Source of the DNA: Pseudoalteromonas rubra
GTDB lineage: Bacteria; Pseudomonadota; Gammaproteobacteria; Enterobacterales; Alteromonadaceae
Length of the DNA stretch: 64,000 nt
NCBI RefSeq assembly: GCF_000967655.1
Contig: NZ_JXYA01000016.1
Span: 268,382-332,381, forward strand
Direction: 5' to 3'
Shown: positions 7,089 through 15,484 of the stretch, piece by piece
Layout of the letters: every line of letters starts with the position of its first letter
How positions within the stretch are numbered: position 1 is the first letter of the stretch
Translations under genes and position numbers: made by a program
Notes under the pieces: generated by a model
The model's input: only the letters and a program-made list of their open reading frames with translations
Databases searched by the model: none
What the model was told of the DNA's origin: nothing

Positions 7089-7766
7089 ATGGAATTTTAC
7101 TCACCAAAAACCGTTGCTCCCAATTCCATTGCAGGATTGATGGCGTTCATTAAAAATAATGTAAAAGAAGGTCAAAGACTGTGTGACACACCCGGCCTGG
7201 TAGATCAGCTGATGGGACTGAGAGCGAATATTCCCGATGTGCTTGATGGCATCATGCAATCACTTCAGCACCCCGAGGCCAATTCATACGGTAAAAACTC
7301 TTTTGTACTTTACAAAGACGATACCTTGATGCTCCGTGCCGTTGTATGGGAGCCAAGAGCAGACAATGATTACACTAAAGATGATGCAAACCTGTTCGCA
7401 TACGGTTTATGTCATGACCACAATTTCGAGCTATTAACGCTAGGGCTGAGCGGCAGTGGCTACACAACGCACATGTACGAGTATCAACACAAAGGCAGTG
7501 ACTACGAAGAAGGCGAAGAAATTGATATTCATTTCAATGGCGACTTTGTATTAGAGGAAGGATGTGTGCTCTATATGGATAAATCTAAGGATTTACATTC
7601 ACAAAGTCCGCCTAAAGAACTGTCGATGTCACTGAACATCATTATGGATAGCGGTAAAAAAGAACAACCTGTTTTTGTCGATACACAATCGAAACGTGTT
7701 ATCGCTTTTGGCAATGTGGTTGACGGCGACCGTTATATGCAGCAACTCCAGCAAGCACTGAGCTAG
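7089..7766 (+). CDS. Unrecognised cupin-like protein, paralogue of the preceding gene
   Basis: 225 aa. ATG at 7089 lies 4 nt after the upstream stop, with GAGG in the end of that gene as ribosome binding site, so the pair is translationally linked. LYKDDTLMLR (74-83) aligns with the neighbour. Then GLCHDHNFELLTLG (106-119) resembles cupin motif 1 (HxH at 109/111, Glu 114), and a downstream Gly...His 170...Asn 183 stretch resembles cupin motif 2. Such residues bind Fe(II) or another metal in dioxygenases and related enzymes. This is a motif-level resemblance only. It lacks the HEAT-like tail of its neighbour. A metal-dependent peptide-modifying oxygenase acting on the array peptides is a testable hypothesis. 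No transporter or C39 peptidase follows. Confidence 0.65.
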   Translation: MEFYSPKTVAPNSIAGLMAFIKNNVKEGQRLCDTPGLVDQLMGLRANIPDVLDGIMQSLQHPEANSYGKNSFVLYKDDTLMLRAVVWEPRADNDYTKDDANLFAYGLCHDHNFELLTLGLSGSGYTTHMYEYQHKGSDYEEGEEIDIHFNGDFVLEEGCVLYMDKSKDLHSQSPPKELSMSLNIIMDSGKKEQPVFVDTQSKRVIAFGNVVDGDRYMQQLQQALS

Positions 7767-7774
7767 TACAGCTG

Positions 7775-7828
7775 AGGTGGCCTTCTCTGAACCTTGCTCA
7801 ATGCTATGATGTTCAGCGAAGGTCACCT
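7775..7828. terminator. Long hairpin between convergent genes
   Basis: The arm AGGTGGCCTTCTCTGAAC (7775-7792) pairs with 7811-7828 at 16 of 18 positions across an 18-nt loop. It lies directly after the second cupin-like gene and before the convergent serine protease gene. There is no U-tract on either strand, so it is a possible bidirectional terminator or RNA-stabilising structure. Confidence 0.45.
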
Positions 7829-7888
7829 GACACTGTGTTCGCAGTGCAAAGCCTCAGTAATGGAAAAATGCCTTATTTTTTGGCCAGC

Positions 7889-8737
7889 TCACTTTTCAAA
7901 AGACAGTGAGCTGCACAATGCATCCATCTTTTTCTCTTCCATGTTTTCGTGCAAAAAGGGATCCAGACTGGCTAATTGACGCCTGGCAGCATCGCTTTGC
8001 GCGCCGATCACTTGCTCAATCCAGCTCTGATAAGACGAAACTCGGGTATATAGCTCAGTAACGCCATATTCTCCGACATCGTAAAACCAGGAGTCGGTCC
8101 GTGAACTCACACCGAGTAATACTAAGCGCCCGTCTTGTTTGATATAGGCAGGTCCTCCGCTATCACCATTACCAGAGACACCCTCCAACGCTTCTCCTTT
8201 GCTCCCTTTTTCAAATTTAAAGACAATATCGGAGTCTGTTACGTTGACGATTCTATTTTGCGCTTTTCTTAACTTCCCTTTGTTGTCCTTATAGTTGACG
8301 GTTTCTCCCTGATCACCGGTACCGAAACCACCCGCCCCAATAAACCAAACCACCTGACCTTGTTCGTCCTGCATATTGTAAACTTCAGCGGGTTTCACAC
8401 TGGTCACTGGCTGAGAAAGCCTGAGCAACGCAATGTCGTGTTGTTTGCCCAATCGATATTCGGGGTAACTAAAACGCTGTGATACTTTAACGAGTTCATT
8501 CCCTACTTTTATCAATTGTCCAGGGTTCATACAAAACACGGTGTGGGCTGCTGTCAGTACCCAGTCGGGCGCTATCAAAGTGCCATGGACACCAATGTTA
8601 TACAGGGTTGCCAATGGCACAAAGTCGGATAACGAGGCATCATAGTGCTGCTGCGGGACATCGTGTCGAATAACGATGGCGTTGGCTAACGAGCTAAACA
8701 AACCGATTGTAAAGAGAATAGAACTGCTAATTTTCAA
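7889..8737 (-). CDS. Secreted chymotrypsin-fold (S1) serine protease
   Basis: 282 aa with a signal peptide (residues 1-20, ending SLANA). Catalytic triad: His65 in LTAAH, Asp101 in HDIALLRL, Ser193 in GNGDSGGPA. Six residues before the catalytic Ser, the place of Asp189 in trypsin, the residue is Val187, so trypsin-like Arg/Lys specificity is not expected; small or hydrophobic P1 residues are more likely. A perfect 9-bp inverted repeat (7885-7893 / 7905-7913) overlaps the stop codon. The gene converges on the small-peptide island. There is no direct reason to link it to peptide processing, though a secreted protease beside secreted peptides is worth noting. Confidence 0.85.
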   Translation of the reverse strand: MKISSSILFTIGLFSSLANAIVIRHDVPQQHYDASLSDFVPLATLYNIGVHGTLIAPDWVLTAAHTVFCMNPGQLIKVGNELVKVSQRFSYPEYRLGKQHDIALLRLSQPVTSVKPAEVYNMQDEQGQVVWFIGAGGFGTGDQGETVNYKDNKGKLRKAQNRIVNVTDSDIVFKFEKGSKGEALEGVSGNGDSGGPAYIKQDGRLVLLGVSSRTDSWFYDVGEYGVTELYTRVSSYQSWIEQVIGAQSDAARRQLASLDPFLHENMEEKKMDALCSSLSFEK

Positions 8738-8867
8738 TGTATTAATCCTTATTTCTAACAGTTGTCAGATATGCAGAGACTTGCGGATTAATCTAGCAAA
8801 TAGCAGTTTATATGTTGTTTATTAGCCGTTTCATTTTGTAAGGATAGATTACAACTCATTCAGTTGG

Positions 8868-8911
8868 CAGTTGGCCAAAGCGCTGCTCACAGTTGGCCAA
8901 AGCGCTGCTCA
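8868..8911. repeat. 22-bp perfect tandem duplication at a gene end
   Basis: Two adjacent copies (8868-8889 and 8890-8911) of a 22-bp unit beginning CAGTTGGCCAAAGCGCTGCT. It covers the 3' end and stop of the DsbA-like gene on the minus strand. Since 22 is not a multiple of three, it changes the C-terminus of that protein. Confidence 0.9.
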
Positions 8912-9492
8912 AGTTCTGTCGCGCTGCAAAACCCTAATGTCAGTGGGTAAGCTTCACCCTGTCCGTTGACATAAAACATCGCAGGAAAACCAGAAACCCT
9001 TAAACGACGTGTCAAATCCAGATGCTGGTTGAGTTGGGCTTGGGCCTGAGCACTGCCCAGTACTTTCTGAAACCTGGGTCCATCCAGCCCGATAGATTCT
9101 GCGCACGCTATCAGTGTGTCATCCAAAGAGGGGTTTTGAGCAAGCTGATAGTAAGCTCGTTGAATGGCTTTTACCATGTCCACAGCACTGTTTTCCCGTA
9201 TGCTTTGTGCTGCAATCACGGCGCGACAAGCCTGATAAGTCGCACGCACTGGGGTATTGAGCTGCCAAAAGTCATGATTAAACACCACCTGGGTTTTGCG
9301 CTCTATTTGCCGCCAGTAAGAAGCAATGGTGTCTCTGAGCGCCGGATCCATCGGCTCGGTTGTGTCAGGTGCCAGGCCTCCCATAACCCAACTAATCTCG
9401 GCCCCGGGGCGGTTGGACAAAAACAACTCTAACTCTGGCTGAAAACCATAGCACCAGCCACACATAGGATCCATTACATATAAAAACTGCAT
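8887..9492 (-). CDS. DsbA-family thioredoxin-fold protein (FrnE-like)
   Basis: 201 aa. ATG at 9492 is preferred to GTG at 9513 because GAGAAAG lies just upstream of the ATG. The redox motif CGWC sits near residue 12 after the first strand (FLYVMDPM), followed by a helical insertion and the cis-Pro strand SGFPAMFYVNGQG (about 175), the layout of cytoplasmic DsbA/FrnE-type oxidoreductases. No signal peptide. The present C-terminus FGQL is created by the 22-bp duplication: without it the frame would continue Pro-Thr-Glu before a stop. The change touches only the last residues and probably does not affect the fold. Confidence 0.8.
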   Translation of the reverse strand: MQFLYVMDPMCGWCYGFQPELELFLSNRPGAEISWVMGGLAPDTTEPMDPALRDTIASYWRQIERKTQVVFNHDFWQLNTPVRATYQACRAVIAAQSIRENSAVDMVKAIQRAYYQLAQNPSLDDTLIACAESIGLDGPRFQKVLGSAQAQAQLNQHLDLTRRLRVSGFPAMFYVNGQGEAYPLTLGFCSATELEQRFGQL

Positions 9493-9526
9493 TACTTTCT
9501 CACTTGAGGTCACTTAACCATAGTCA

Positions 9527-10330
9527 CTATACCTCTTTTGAGCAGTTTTCCAGCACAGTTGGCGGAAGATAAATTGTAAACTCATTGATTGGCTCGACTA
9601 AAACACTGTGTGCCTGTTGTTGTTCTTGTTCAGAAACCAGCCCCAGGCGGGATAGCAAACCAAAATTTGCGGACTTTAGACGTGCACAGGATACCGCCAG
9701 TTGTTTATGCCACACTCTGTAGGTGCCCAAACGGCCATCCCGACGATAATAAAAGCCCGCTAAGGGGTGAGTGAGATATACAAGTCCAGTTTCTGTGTCC
9801 GGGAACCCTGGCAGCTCAATTGTAGCCCCTTTTTCCTGCACCAGCTCAACGCTTGCAGGAGCCCAGTTTGCTTTAGTAAGCATTTTATATCGGCGGTAAA
9901 AACCCTGTAACTCATCATAGTCGCAATCAAACACAACTTTGCCATCGTACCAGGGCAGCTTCCACACAGTGCTGGGTACAATTCGCGTCCAGGAATCCAG
10001 TGTGGTGCCAAGAAACCAGACACAGCGTTCACCGGTTTTTTTGTCAATGATATAAATACGGTAGTTTGTCTGGCCCATGGTGAATTTGGGAAAAGGGTAA
10101 ACGGCAGAGGTAAAGTCTACGTCCACAAATGGTACAACAGAAATAAGCCCTTTCTCTTTGCCATCAATAACAACCGTGTCAAGCGCAAAACGCGCCGGAA
10201 ATACCCCCTCAAACCTGCAAGGATCAACGGCATATGTAATGATTGCAAAGTGCTGAAGCTTACACAGCACATCGACCCCTGCAGGCATTGGTCTTGGTGT
10301 TAAGCAATCTTTGAACCTTAAGGCGTGCAT
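9527..10330 (-). CDS. DUF2071-family protein (acetoacetate decarboxylase-like fold)
   Basis: 267 aa from ATG at 10330, which has a GGGAGCG ribosome binding site; the in-frame ATG at 10399 lacks one. It resembles DUF2071/YqjF proteins, which share the acetoacetate-decarboxylase-like fold: an early AIITYAVDP, a segment FEGVFPARFALD, then SVVPFVDVDF and a TNYRIYIIDKKTGERCVWFLG block. Function in the family is unknown. It sits 34 bp upstream of the DsbA-like gene on the same strand, so the two may be co-transcribed. Confidence 0.65.
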   Translation of the reverse strand: MHALRFKDCLTPRPMPAGVDVLCKLQHFAIITYAVDPCRFEGVFPARFALDTVVIDGKEKGLISVVPFVDVDFTSAVYPFPKFTMGQTNYRIYIIDKKTGERCVWFLGTTLDSWTRIVPSTVWKLPWYDGKVVFDCDYDELQGFYRRYKMLTKANWAPASVELVQEKGATIELPGFPDTETGLVYLTHPLAGFYYRRDGRLGTYRVWHKQLAVSCARLKSANFGLLSRLGLVSEQEQQQAHSVLVEPINEFTIYLPPTVLENCSKEV

Positions 10331-10446
10331 TTTCGCTCCCTGAGTATCTTTTAAGAAAGTTGAGGCCCTCAATGCAAAGAGTCCCTGAACTATTTGCATC
10401 TTAGCGAAAGAATGAACGTCTGTCTTACTGACATCAGGTTGTATCT

Positions 10447-11460
10447 TTAAACCACATAATCAACCTGCTGAACAAGGCCAGGTTTTCCGTTCTCATCAAG
10501 ATAAAAACCCGATTTTCGAATTGCGCCCTGTAACTGCCCGTCTGCTCTGATGTTCATAGGTGTGTCTGCATTTTGCAAAGCAATGGCACCTATGTTGGCT
10601 TCACTGAGTGACACGAGCTGATCCTGATCTTTGTTTTTAACCCAAACTTTAAGGCTGTCAAAGATGGCGTCATTTTCATCAATAAAGCCGTTACCGTCAT
10701 CATCATACTGAGCCAGGTCGGCGAAACCATTACCACTGAGCGCGCCAAACAACTCTTTGCCGTCGTCTATCCGGTTGTTTTGATTGAGATCCAGTGCCAA
10801 ATAACCATAACCTTTTTTGAGCTGAGCAAAATTATCGGTCTGACCGTCAGCATCAATGTCAAAATCCATACGCTCAGTGTCAAGCTCAACAGCCCGGTTG
10901 GTAAAACTAATGATCAGGGGATCTTTCATGTTGACGTTTTCTATGATGCGCTCATAGCTGGTGTGGGATTGTTCAAAAACAGACTTAAAGGCAAAGCTGA
11001 TCTGCTGACCGTTTTCCAGACGGATCTGTCCGTCGGCTTTAAAGACATTGGACTGGCTCTCGTGCATTAGCCGTTCAACCAACACCTCGGTGGGCGGTGT
11101 TTCTTCTGCCTCAGACACCAGCTCAGACATTTCTGCCTGTGACATTTCTGCCTGTGACATTTCTGCCTGTGATATGTCTTTACCGACCACAGCGTCGTAC
11201 CACTGCACTTCACTGCCGGAGAGTTTCTCTACCAGTAATTTCAGGATATACATTCTGGCACTGGTTTGCATATCCAGCTCAGTGGCGCTGCTATCTACCT
11301 CAGCAACTTCCTCTTGCAACGCCTGACCCCCATTGTCAGACAGTGCCGGGTTATCGCTTTGCGACGTCGACGCCGGTGTAATTTCAGTCCGCTTTTCATA
11401 AACATGGGTTTGACCTTCATGTTTATTACTCATATTAACTTGTGCATTTTCAATTTTCAT
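10447..11460 (-). CDS. EF-hand-type calcium-binding protein with acidic repeat
   Basis: 337 aa. ATG at 11460 is chosen because GGAGGA precedes it; an upstream in-frame start at 11520 has no such site. The N-terminal half is low-complexity and acidic and contains three tandem SQAEM pentapeptides. The C-terminal half holds several calcium-loop-like segments: DIDADGQTDNF, DLNQNNRIDDGKELFG, DDDGNGFIDENDAIF and a weaker KDQDQLVSLSE. There is no signal peptide, so cytoplasmic or exported by a non-Sec route. Similar proteins occur in marine gammaproteobacteria without assigned function. It is a single gene. Confidence 0.65.
   Translation of the reverse strand: MKIENAQVNMSNKHEGQTHVYEKRTEITPASTSQSDNPALSDNGGQALQEEVAEVDSSATELDMQTSARMYILKLLVEKLSGSEVQWYDAVVGKDISQAEMSQAEMSQAEMSELVSEAEETPPTEVLVERLMHESQSNVFKADGQIRLENGQQISFAFKSVFEQSHTSYERIIENVNMKDPLIISFTNRAVELDTERMDFDIDADGQTDNFAQLKKGYGYLALDLNQNNRIDDGKELFGALSGNGFADLAQYDDDGNGFIDENDAIFDSLKVWVKNKDQDQLVSLSEANIGAIALQNADTPMNIRADGQLQGAIRKSGFYLDENGKPGLVQQVDYVV
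11127..11171. repeat. 15-bp unit repeated three times inside the EF-hand gene
   Basis: ACATTTCTGCCTGTG repeats at 11127-11141, 11142-11156 and 11157-11171, encoding SQAEM on the minus strand. In-frame repeat number change would alter protein length by five residues per unit. Confidence 0.9.
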
Positions 11461-11554
11461 AGCTCCTCCGCTCCCATCCATGTGGTTTGTTATCGGCTGA
11501 GCTGAACAAAGATTAAGCAAAAATTATCAACAAAGATACAGACAACGCCAACGG

Positions 11555-12439
11555 TTATCCCTGGCGTTTTAATACGGGTAATACTTCTGCGCTTTGCGTA
11601 TCGAGCATCTGCAAAACGTGCTCATACCCATAGTCTGGCTGCCAGTTCAGCTGTTGTTGCGCTGCTGAAGAGTCATAGACCCTATCCAGAGAATCAGGCA
11701 GGGTCCAGCCACGTTGTTCGAATGCCGACACAAGTTGCGGACATTTTTCAGCAATCACCTTGCTGGCTTGCAAAAACAGGCGCGTTTGATCGTCACGACA
11801 AAAGGGCGTTGCGCCAGAAATAATAAAGCGCGTAAAGCCTGGCAGGCGTTTTTTGATAGCACACAGGTGTGCATTGGCAACATCCCGGGCGTCGATACTA
11901 CGTGTCAGCCTGTAAACAGCCATCAGATCAGCAGGCTCAGGAAAACATCGGGACATCTGTAATACCGTTACCGGCAAACTGTGTTCTGTCGAGATAGTTT
12001 GTAATACTTGTTCTGCCAATATTTTACTGCGGTGATAAACCGATTTAGGCTGTGGCTGAGTATGCTCTGTGATCCAGCCAGCTCGTCCTGAAGGTGTAGA
12101 GGCATGACCGTACAAGGCAGTCGTGCTGGTAAACACAAAGTGCTTTATACCTGCTTTTACACCAGCCAATGCCAGTTGCTCCGTTGCATCGACATTGATG
12201 CTTTGAAACGCATCGTCATCAACAAGCCCGACATGCGGTGCATGTAACGCTGCCGTATGGACTATCGCCTCTACCCCGTCAAGCGCGCGGCTTAAAAGCT
12301 CGCTATCTCTAATATCACCAACAAAATCTGCAGTGGAACAAGGTGTTTTATCTAACCCAACCACCTGGTGCTCATGCATGAGTTTAATGTAGATGGCGCG
12401 TCCAACTCTGCCCGCAGAGCCCGTTACCAATACCTTCAC
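11555..12439 (-). CDS. NAD-dependent epimerase/dehydratase (extended SDR)
   Basis: 294 aa, GTG start at 12439. The N-terminal nucleotide-binding motif GSAGRVG (7-13) lies in MKVLVTGSAGRVG. Asp29 after the second strand (VVGLDKT) favours NAD(H). The catalytic pair is YHRSK (Tyr and Lys, about 135-139), with STTALYGHA upstream. These define an extended short-chain dehydrogenase of nucleotide-sugar epimerase type; the substrate is not determined. It is 10 bp downstream of the small kinase gene on the same strand, so the two likely form an operon. Confidence 0.8.
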   Translation of the reverse strand: MKVLVTGSAGRVGRAIYIKLMHEHQVVGLDKTPCSTADFVGDIRDSELLSRALDGVEAIVHTAALHAPHVGLVDDDAFQSINVDATEQLALAGVKAGIKHFVFTSTTALYGHASTPSGRAGWITEHTQPQPKSVYHRSKILAEQVLQTISTEHSLPVTVLQMSRCFPEPADLMAVYRLTRSIDARDVANAHLCAIKKRLPGFTRFIISGATPFCRDDQTRLFLQASKVIAEKCPQLVSAFEQRGWTLPDSLDRVYDSSAAQQQLNWQPDYGYEHVLQMLDTQSAEVLPVLKRQG

Positions 12440-12449
12440 TATCTATACC

Positions 12450-13001
12450 TTATTCCTGTAGCGACTGCAGCCAGTCAACTACTTTGTCAGCGCAGACCTC
12501 AACCGGCAGGTCCTGTGTAATGCTCAAATCGCACTTGCAACGGGCCATACTGACCGTGTCTGCATAAATTTCTTTTAAATGATCCTGATATTTTATCAGA
12601 TAGTCTTGAAGTGCATTGGGTGCATCCGACTGCCTGAGCACAAAATGCCTGTTGATCACACGAGATAAACACTGCGCCAATGGCAGATCAAGCAGCACCA
12701 CATAATCTATCAATGACGCGATGCTGGCACGCGCTTTGCCAAATGGCTCTTCAACAAACAGATATACGGGCCTAGCTGCGATACATTTTTCAAGCGCTTC
12801 TTTCATGGCTGGCGTTTTAATTTTTGATACATCCGCCCCGTCTGCGTGCCATTGTCGCAAATTCTGCGGATAGCTCTGAGCATCGACATAGTCATCAAAC
12901 ATTACGCTGGGACATCCGAAACGCGCAGCAAGCATATTTACCAGCGACGTTTTTCCACTTCCTGAAGCGCCGCTAATGGCAACAACAACAGTTTTACGCA
13001 T
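12450..13001 (-). CDS. Small P-loop kinase (uridine kinase-like)
   Basis: 183 aa from ATG 13001. Walker A is GASGSGKTSL (residues 10-19). DDYVDAQSYPQNLRQW, an acidic substrate-loop segment, and VVLLDLPLAQCLSRVINRHF, a lid-type segment with basic residues, follow. This is the layout of uridine kinase, nicotinamide-riboside kinase and similar small-molecule kinases; the substrate is unknown. It is the first gene of a probable two-gene operon with the SDR epimerase. Confidence 0.7.
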   Translation of the reverse strand: MRKTVVVAISGASGSGKTSLVNMLAARFGCPSVMFDDYVDAQSYPQNLRQWHADGADVSKIKTPAMKEALEKCIAARPVYLFVEEPFGKARASIASLIDYVVLLDLPLAQCLSRVINRHFVLRQSDAPNALQDYLIKYQDHLKEIYADTVSMARCKCDLSITQDLPVEVCADKVVDWLQSLQE

Positions 13002-13114
13002 GTCAATTTCTTTGTGAGATGAATGTATGACGATCCTATGCCAATACTCGCTCAATACCAATCAATTGTTTTACAAAGGAGAATAGCCCTTTGACAGGTA
13101 TTCTCCATTGACTG

Positions 13115-14311
13115 CTACATAAAGGCAGGCAACACCCGTTCTGCCATTAATTGCAGAGTGCTGTTTTCCCTTCGATTGGCAGTCACCACAACCACCAAGC
13201 CGAGTTCTTCGACCAAAATAATATACTGACCACCTCCCCCTTGGGCAGACACACTATAGAAACGCTTCTCTCCTGATTGAAGCTCAGCGTTCCACCAGTA
13301 ATAACCATAGCCCTGTTTAGATACGTCTTTACCACCCCCAAATATGTCTTCATCCCCAGTGTAAAGTTGTGGGCTGATTGCTTTTGCGATGTAACCTTGC
13401 GGGATCAACCGTTCACCCTGCCACATACCTTTGTTGCTGGCTAATGTGCCCCACTTGAGCATATCACGGGATGTCATGTTGACCCGCCAGCCTGCTTCAG
13501 GAAGGCCGTTATCAGCGGTTTGCCAACGATATTGTTTGATCCCCAGCTTATCTAGCAGCTCTTGCTTGATAAACGCTTCCGCGGATCCGGGCACCACGGC
13601 ATCAATCACATGCATGATCAGCATCGGGTCATCCTGATATTTAAATGTTTGCGTTTGTGCACTGATGGGAGCACTGCGCTCCAGCAACGCCTGAGCATGT
13701 TGCTGACCTTTTAGCTGTTCAGATATTTGTTGCAATCCCTTCTTTTGCTCGTCACTCAGTCGAATACCTGAGCGCATGGTCAGGGCCAGATTGAGCGTGA
13801 TTTTATCACTGCCTGTTGTCAGCTTGCTGGTATCCAGACCCTTTAAAAAACTCACCACAGGTTTGTCTAGATCTGCCATGCTCAGATAACCCAGCTGAAT
13901 GGCCCTGCCAAGTGCCATGCTGGTGTACACTTTGGTTGCGGATGCCTGATAATGTGGCAGGTTGATGCGGCCACGGGAATAATAGGACTCAAACACCAGC
14001 TTGCCTTTGTGGGCGATAAGTAAGCTGTCAAACTGCCCATGCATGTTGTTTTCTATTTCTTGTGCCAATTTTATTAACAGCGCCCGATTACCACCATCAA
14101 TACCGGCCACGCCGACAGCCAAGCCGTCGTTTTTTCGCTTTGGCGCTGTATCAATAAATGCGCTTTTAAGCTCTGTAACATCCCGGTACCCTCCCTCTAA
14201 TTCGGCCTGCGTAGCCTCTATGGGCTGAGTACACTTTGCCATTGTTAACTGACTAAAACTGCCCATAAGTAGGGTTACCACTAAGCTCGTCACTATCTTT
14301 TGTTTGATCAT
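13115..14311 (-). CDS. Exported class C beta-lactamase-fold serine hydrolase
   Basis: 398 aa with signal peptide (about 1-25). The SxxK motif is S124-A-T-K127. KYQDD (about 225) stands at the YxN position with Asp in place of Asn. GYGYYWWNAEL and SAQGGGGQYIILV (about 355) fit the third active-site region, with GGG in place of KTG. This is the pattern of the beta-lactamase/esterase/DD-peptidase superfamily (COG1680), usually hydrolases rather than antibiotic-resistance enzymes. GAGAGG precedes the ATG. It is a single gene. Confidence 0.8.
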   Translation of the reverse strand: MIKQKIVTSLVVTLLMGSFSQLTMAKCTQPIEATQAELEGGYRDVTELKSAFIDTAPKRKNDGLAVGVAGIDGGNRALLIKLAQEIENNMHGQFDSLLIAHKGKLVFESYYSRGRINLPHYQASATKVYTSMALGRAIQLGYLSMADLDKPVVSFLKGLDTSKLTTGSDKITLNLALTMRSGIRLSDEQKKGLQQISEQLKGQQHAQALLERSAPISAQTQTFKYQDDPMLIMHVIDAVVPGSAEAFIKQELLDKLGIKQYRWQTADNGLPEAGWRVNMTSRDMLKWGTLASNKGMWQGERLIPQGYIAKAISPQLYTGDEDIFGGGKDVSKQGYGYYWWNAELQSGEKRFYSVSAQGGGGQYIILVEELGLVVVVTANRRENSTLQLMAERVLPAFM

Positions 14312-14610
14312 GTTACCTCTCCTGTTTGTACAAGCGGTAACCTAGCGAAAGCAGCTCCTCACTACCTGACTTGCGGATGATTTATTAATGACTTTAAGGT
14401 AGTAAGGAAATATATTTATTAAATTCAGGATATTATAAAAACAAATGGTGCTTTGCGATAATAGTACAATGCTCTGCTGACTTTGCAGTTACTTCATGAG
14501 TGGCTGTAGCAATATCAACACAGAAACTGGCAACCTAGGCGTTATTCAATACATTGCCGCCCGGCTGTTTATTGACTAGACTCCCTGTATTGCCACTAAT
14601 TTTCCCCAAT
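14312..14610. other. Divergent intergenic region
   Basis: About 300 bp between the serine hydrolase and the divergent solute-binding protein. AT-rich in the middle (around 14400-14450). I see no gene, repeat or clear operator in it. Confidence 0.5.
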
Positions 14611-15390
14611 ATGCTACGCGTTTTTCTTATCATTCTGTTGCTGTGTTCTACAGCTGTTTTGTCAAACGACGACAAACTGGTGCTAATCGCCGGCGATAAC
14701 TGGTGCCCGGTGAATTGTGGCGAAACAGATAAACACAAGGGCTTTATGATTGATGTCGCCACCGAGGCACTGGCCATTTCTGGCTATCAGGTTCGCTATA
14801 TAGAAATGCCCTGGCTCAGGGCCATACACCAGACCCGGGAAGGAAAAGTACACGCCATTGTGGGCGCCTTTAAAGATGATGCACCAGACTTTTACTTCCC
14901 AAAAGTCCCGATACTGAAATTGAGCCCAAATACCTTGTTTACCCTGTCGGACAGCACCTGGACCTATAAAAATCAACATTCACTGAATAAAATTCGCCTC
15001 GGGGCAGTACAAGGCTACGATTATGGCAACCTCTTGAATGCCTATCTAAAATCCCACCGTAGCTCGCCCAATAACTACATCACGCTGTTGTCGGGTGACA
15101 ATGTGGTCTCTCGCAGCCTTAATTTGTTAATCAGCAAACGTATAGATGCATACGTGGATGCCGGACCCGTTGTCTGGTATCAGGCAAAGCAACTTGGGAT
15201 CAGTGAAAAAATAAAGTCGGTTGGCTCTGTCAGTCCGCCGGAGCCCGCCTACATAGCCTTTTCCCCGCGCCTAAAAAACAGCGAAAAACTGACACTGGCA
15301 TTAGACTTGGGCGTGCTCAGGCTGCAATTGGACGGTCGCCTTGCTGAAATTGCCAACAAATACGGGCTTCAGGAAATACATTATAAGTAA
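14611..15390 (+). CDS. Periplasmic solute-binding family 3-like protein
   Basis: 259 aa from ATG 14611 with a hydrophobic signal peptide (MLRVFLIILLLCSTAVLS); an upstream in-frame TTG is not supported. After the signal it reads KLVLIAGDNWCPVNC, then GFMIDVATEALAISGYQVRYIEMPWLRAI, typical of the first lobe of extracellular solute-binding family 3. The hinge and second lobe run through RLGAVQGYDYG and RIDAYVDAGPVVWYQ. No transporter genes are adjacent. Such orphan family 3 proteins are common in Alteromonadales and may act in sensing or amino-acid binding. Confidence 0.75.
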   Translation: MLRVFLIILLLCSTAVLSNDDKLVLIAGDNWCPVNCGETDKHKGFMIDVATEALAISGYQVRYIEMPWLRAIHQTREGKVHAIVGAFKDDAPDFYFPKVPILKLSPNTLFTLSDSTWTYKNQHSLNKIRLGAVQGYDYGNLLNAYLKSHRSSPNNYITLLSGDNVVSRSLNLLISKRIDAYVDAGPVVWYQAKQLGISEKIKSVGSVSPPEPAYIAFSPRLKNSEKLTLALDLGVLRLQLDGRLAEIANKYGLQEIHYK

Positions 15391-15408
15391 TAGACCCAAG
15401 GGCAAATA

Positions 15409-15434
15409 AAAGGCAGCGTAACGACGCTGCCTTT
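15409..15434. terminator. Bidirectional terminator hairpin
   Basis: AAAGGCAGCGT (15409-15419) pairs perfectly with ACGCTGCCTTT (15424-15434) around a 4-nt loop. It lies between the convergent solute-binding gene and the TonB receptor gene and can serve both. Confidence 0.75.
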
Positions 15435-15484
15435 GCAATACAAACGCTAAGCCCCAGGGGCTGACTATCTAATCAGGCATACAA

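Noticed and set aside
11714..11962. Plus-strand frame opposite the epimerase gene, and the many similar antisense frames in the window
   Set aside because: They overlap well-supported genes and have no homology-like motifs; treated as shadows.
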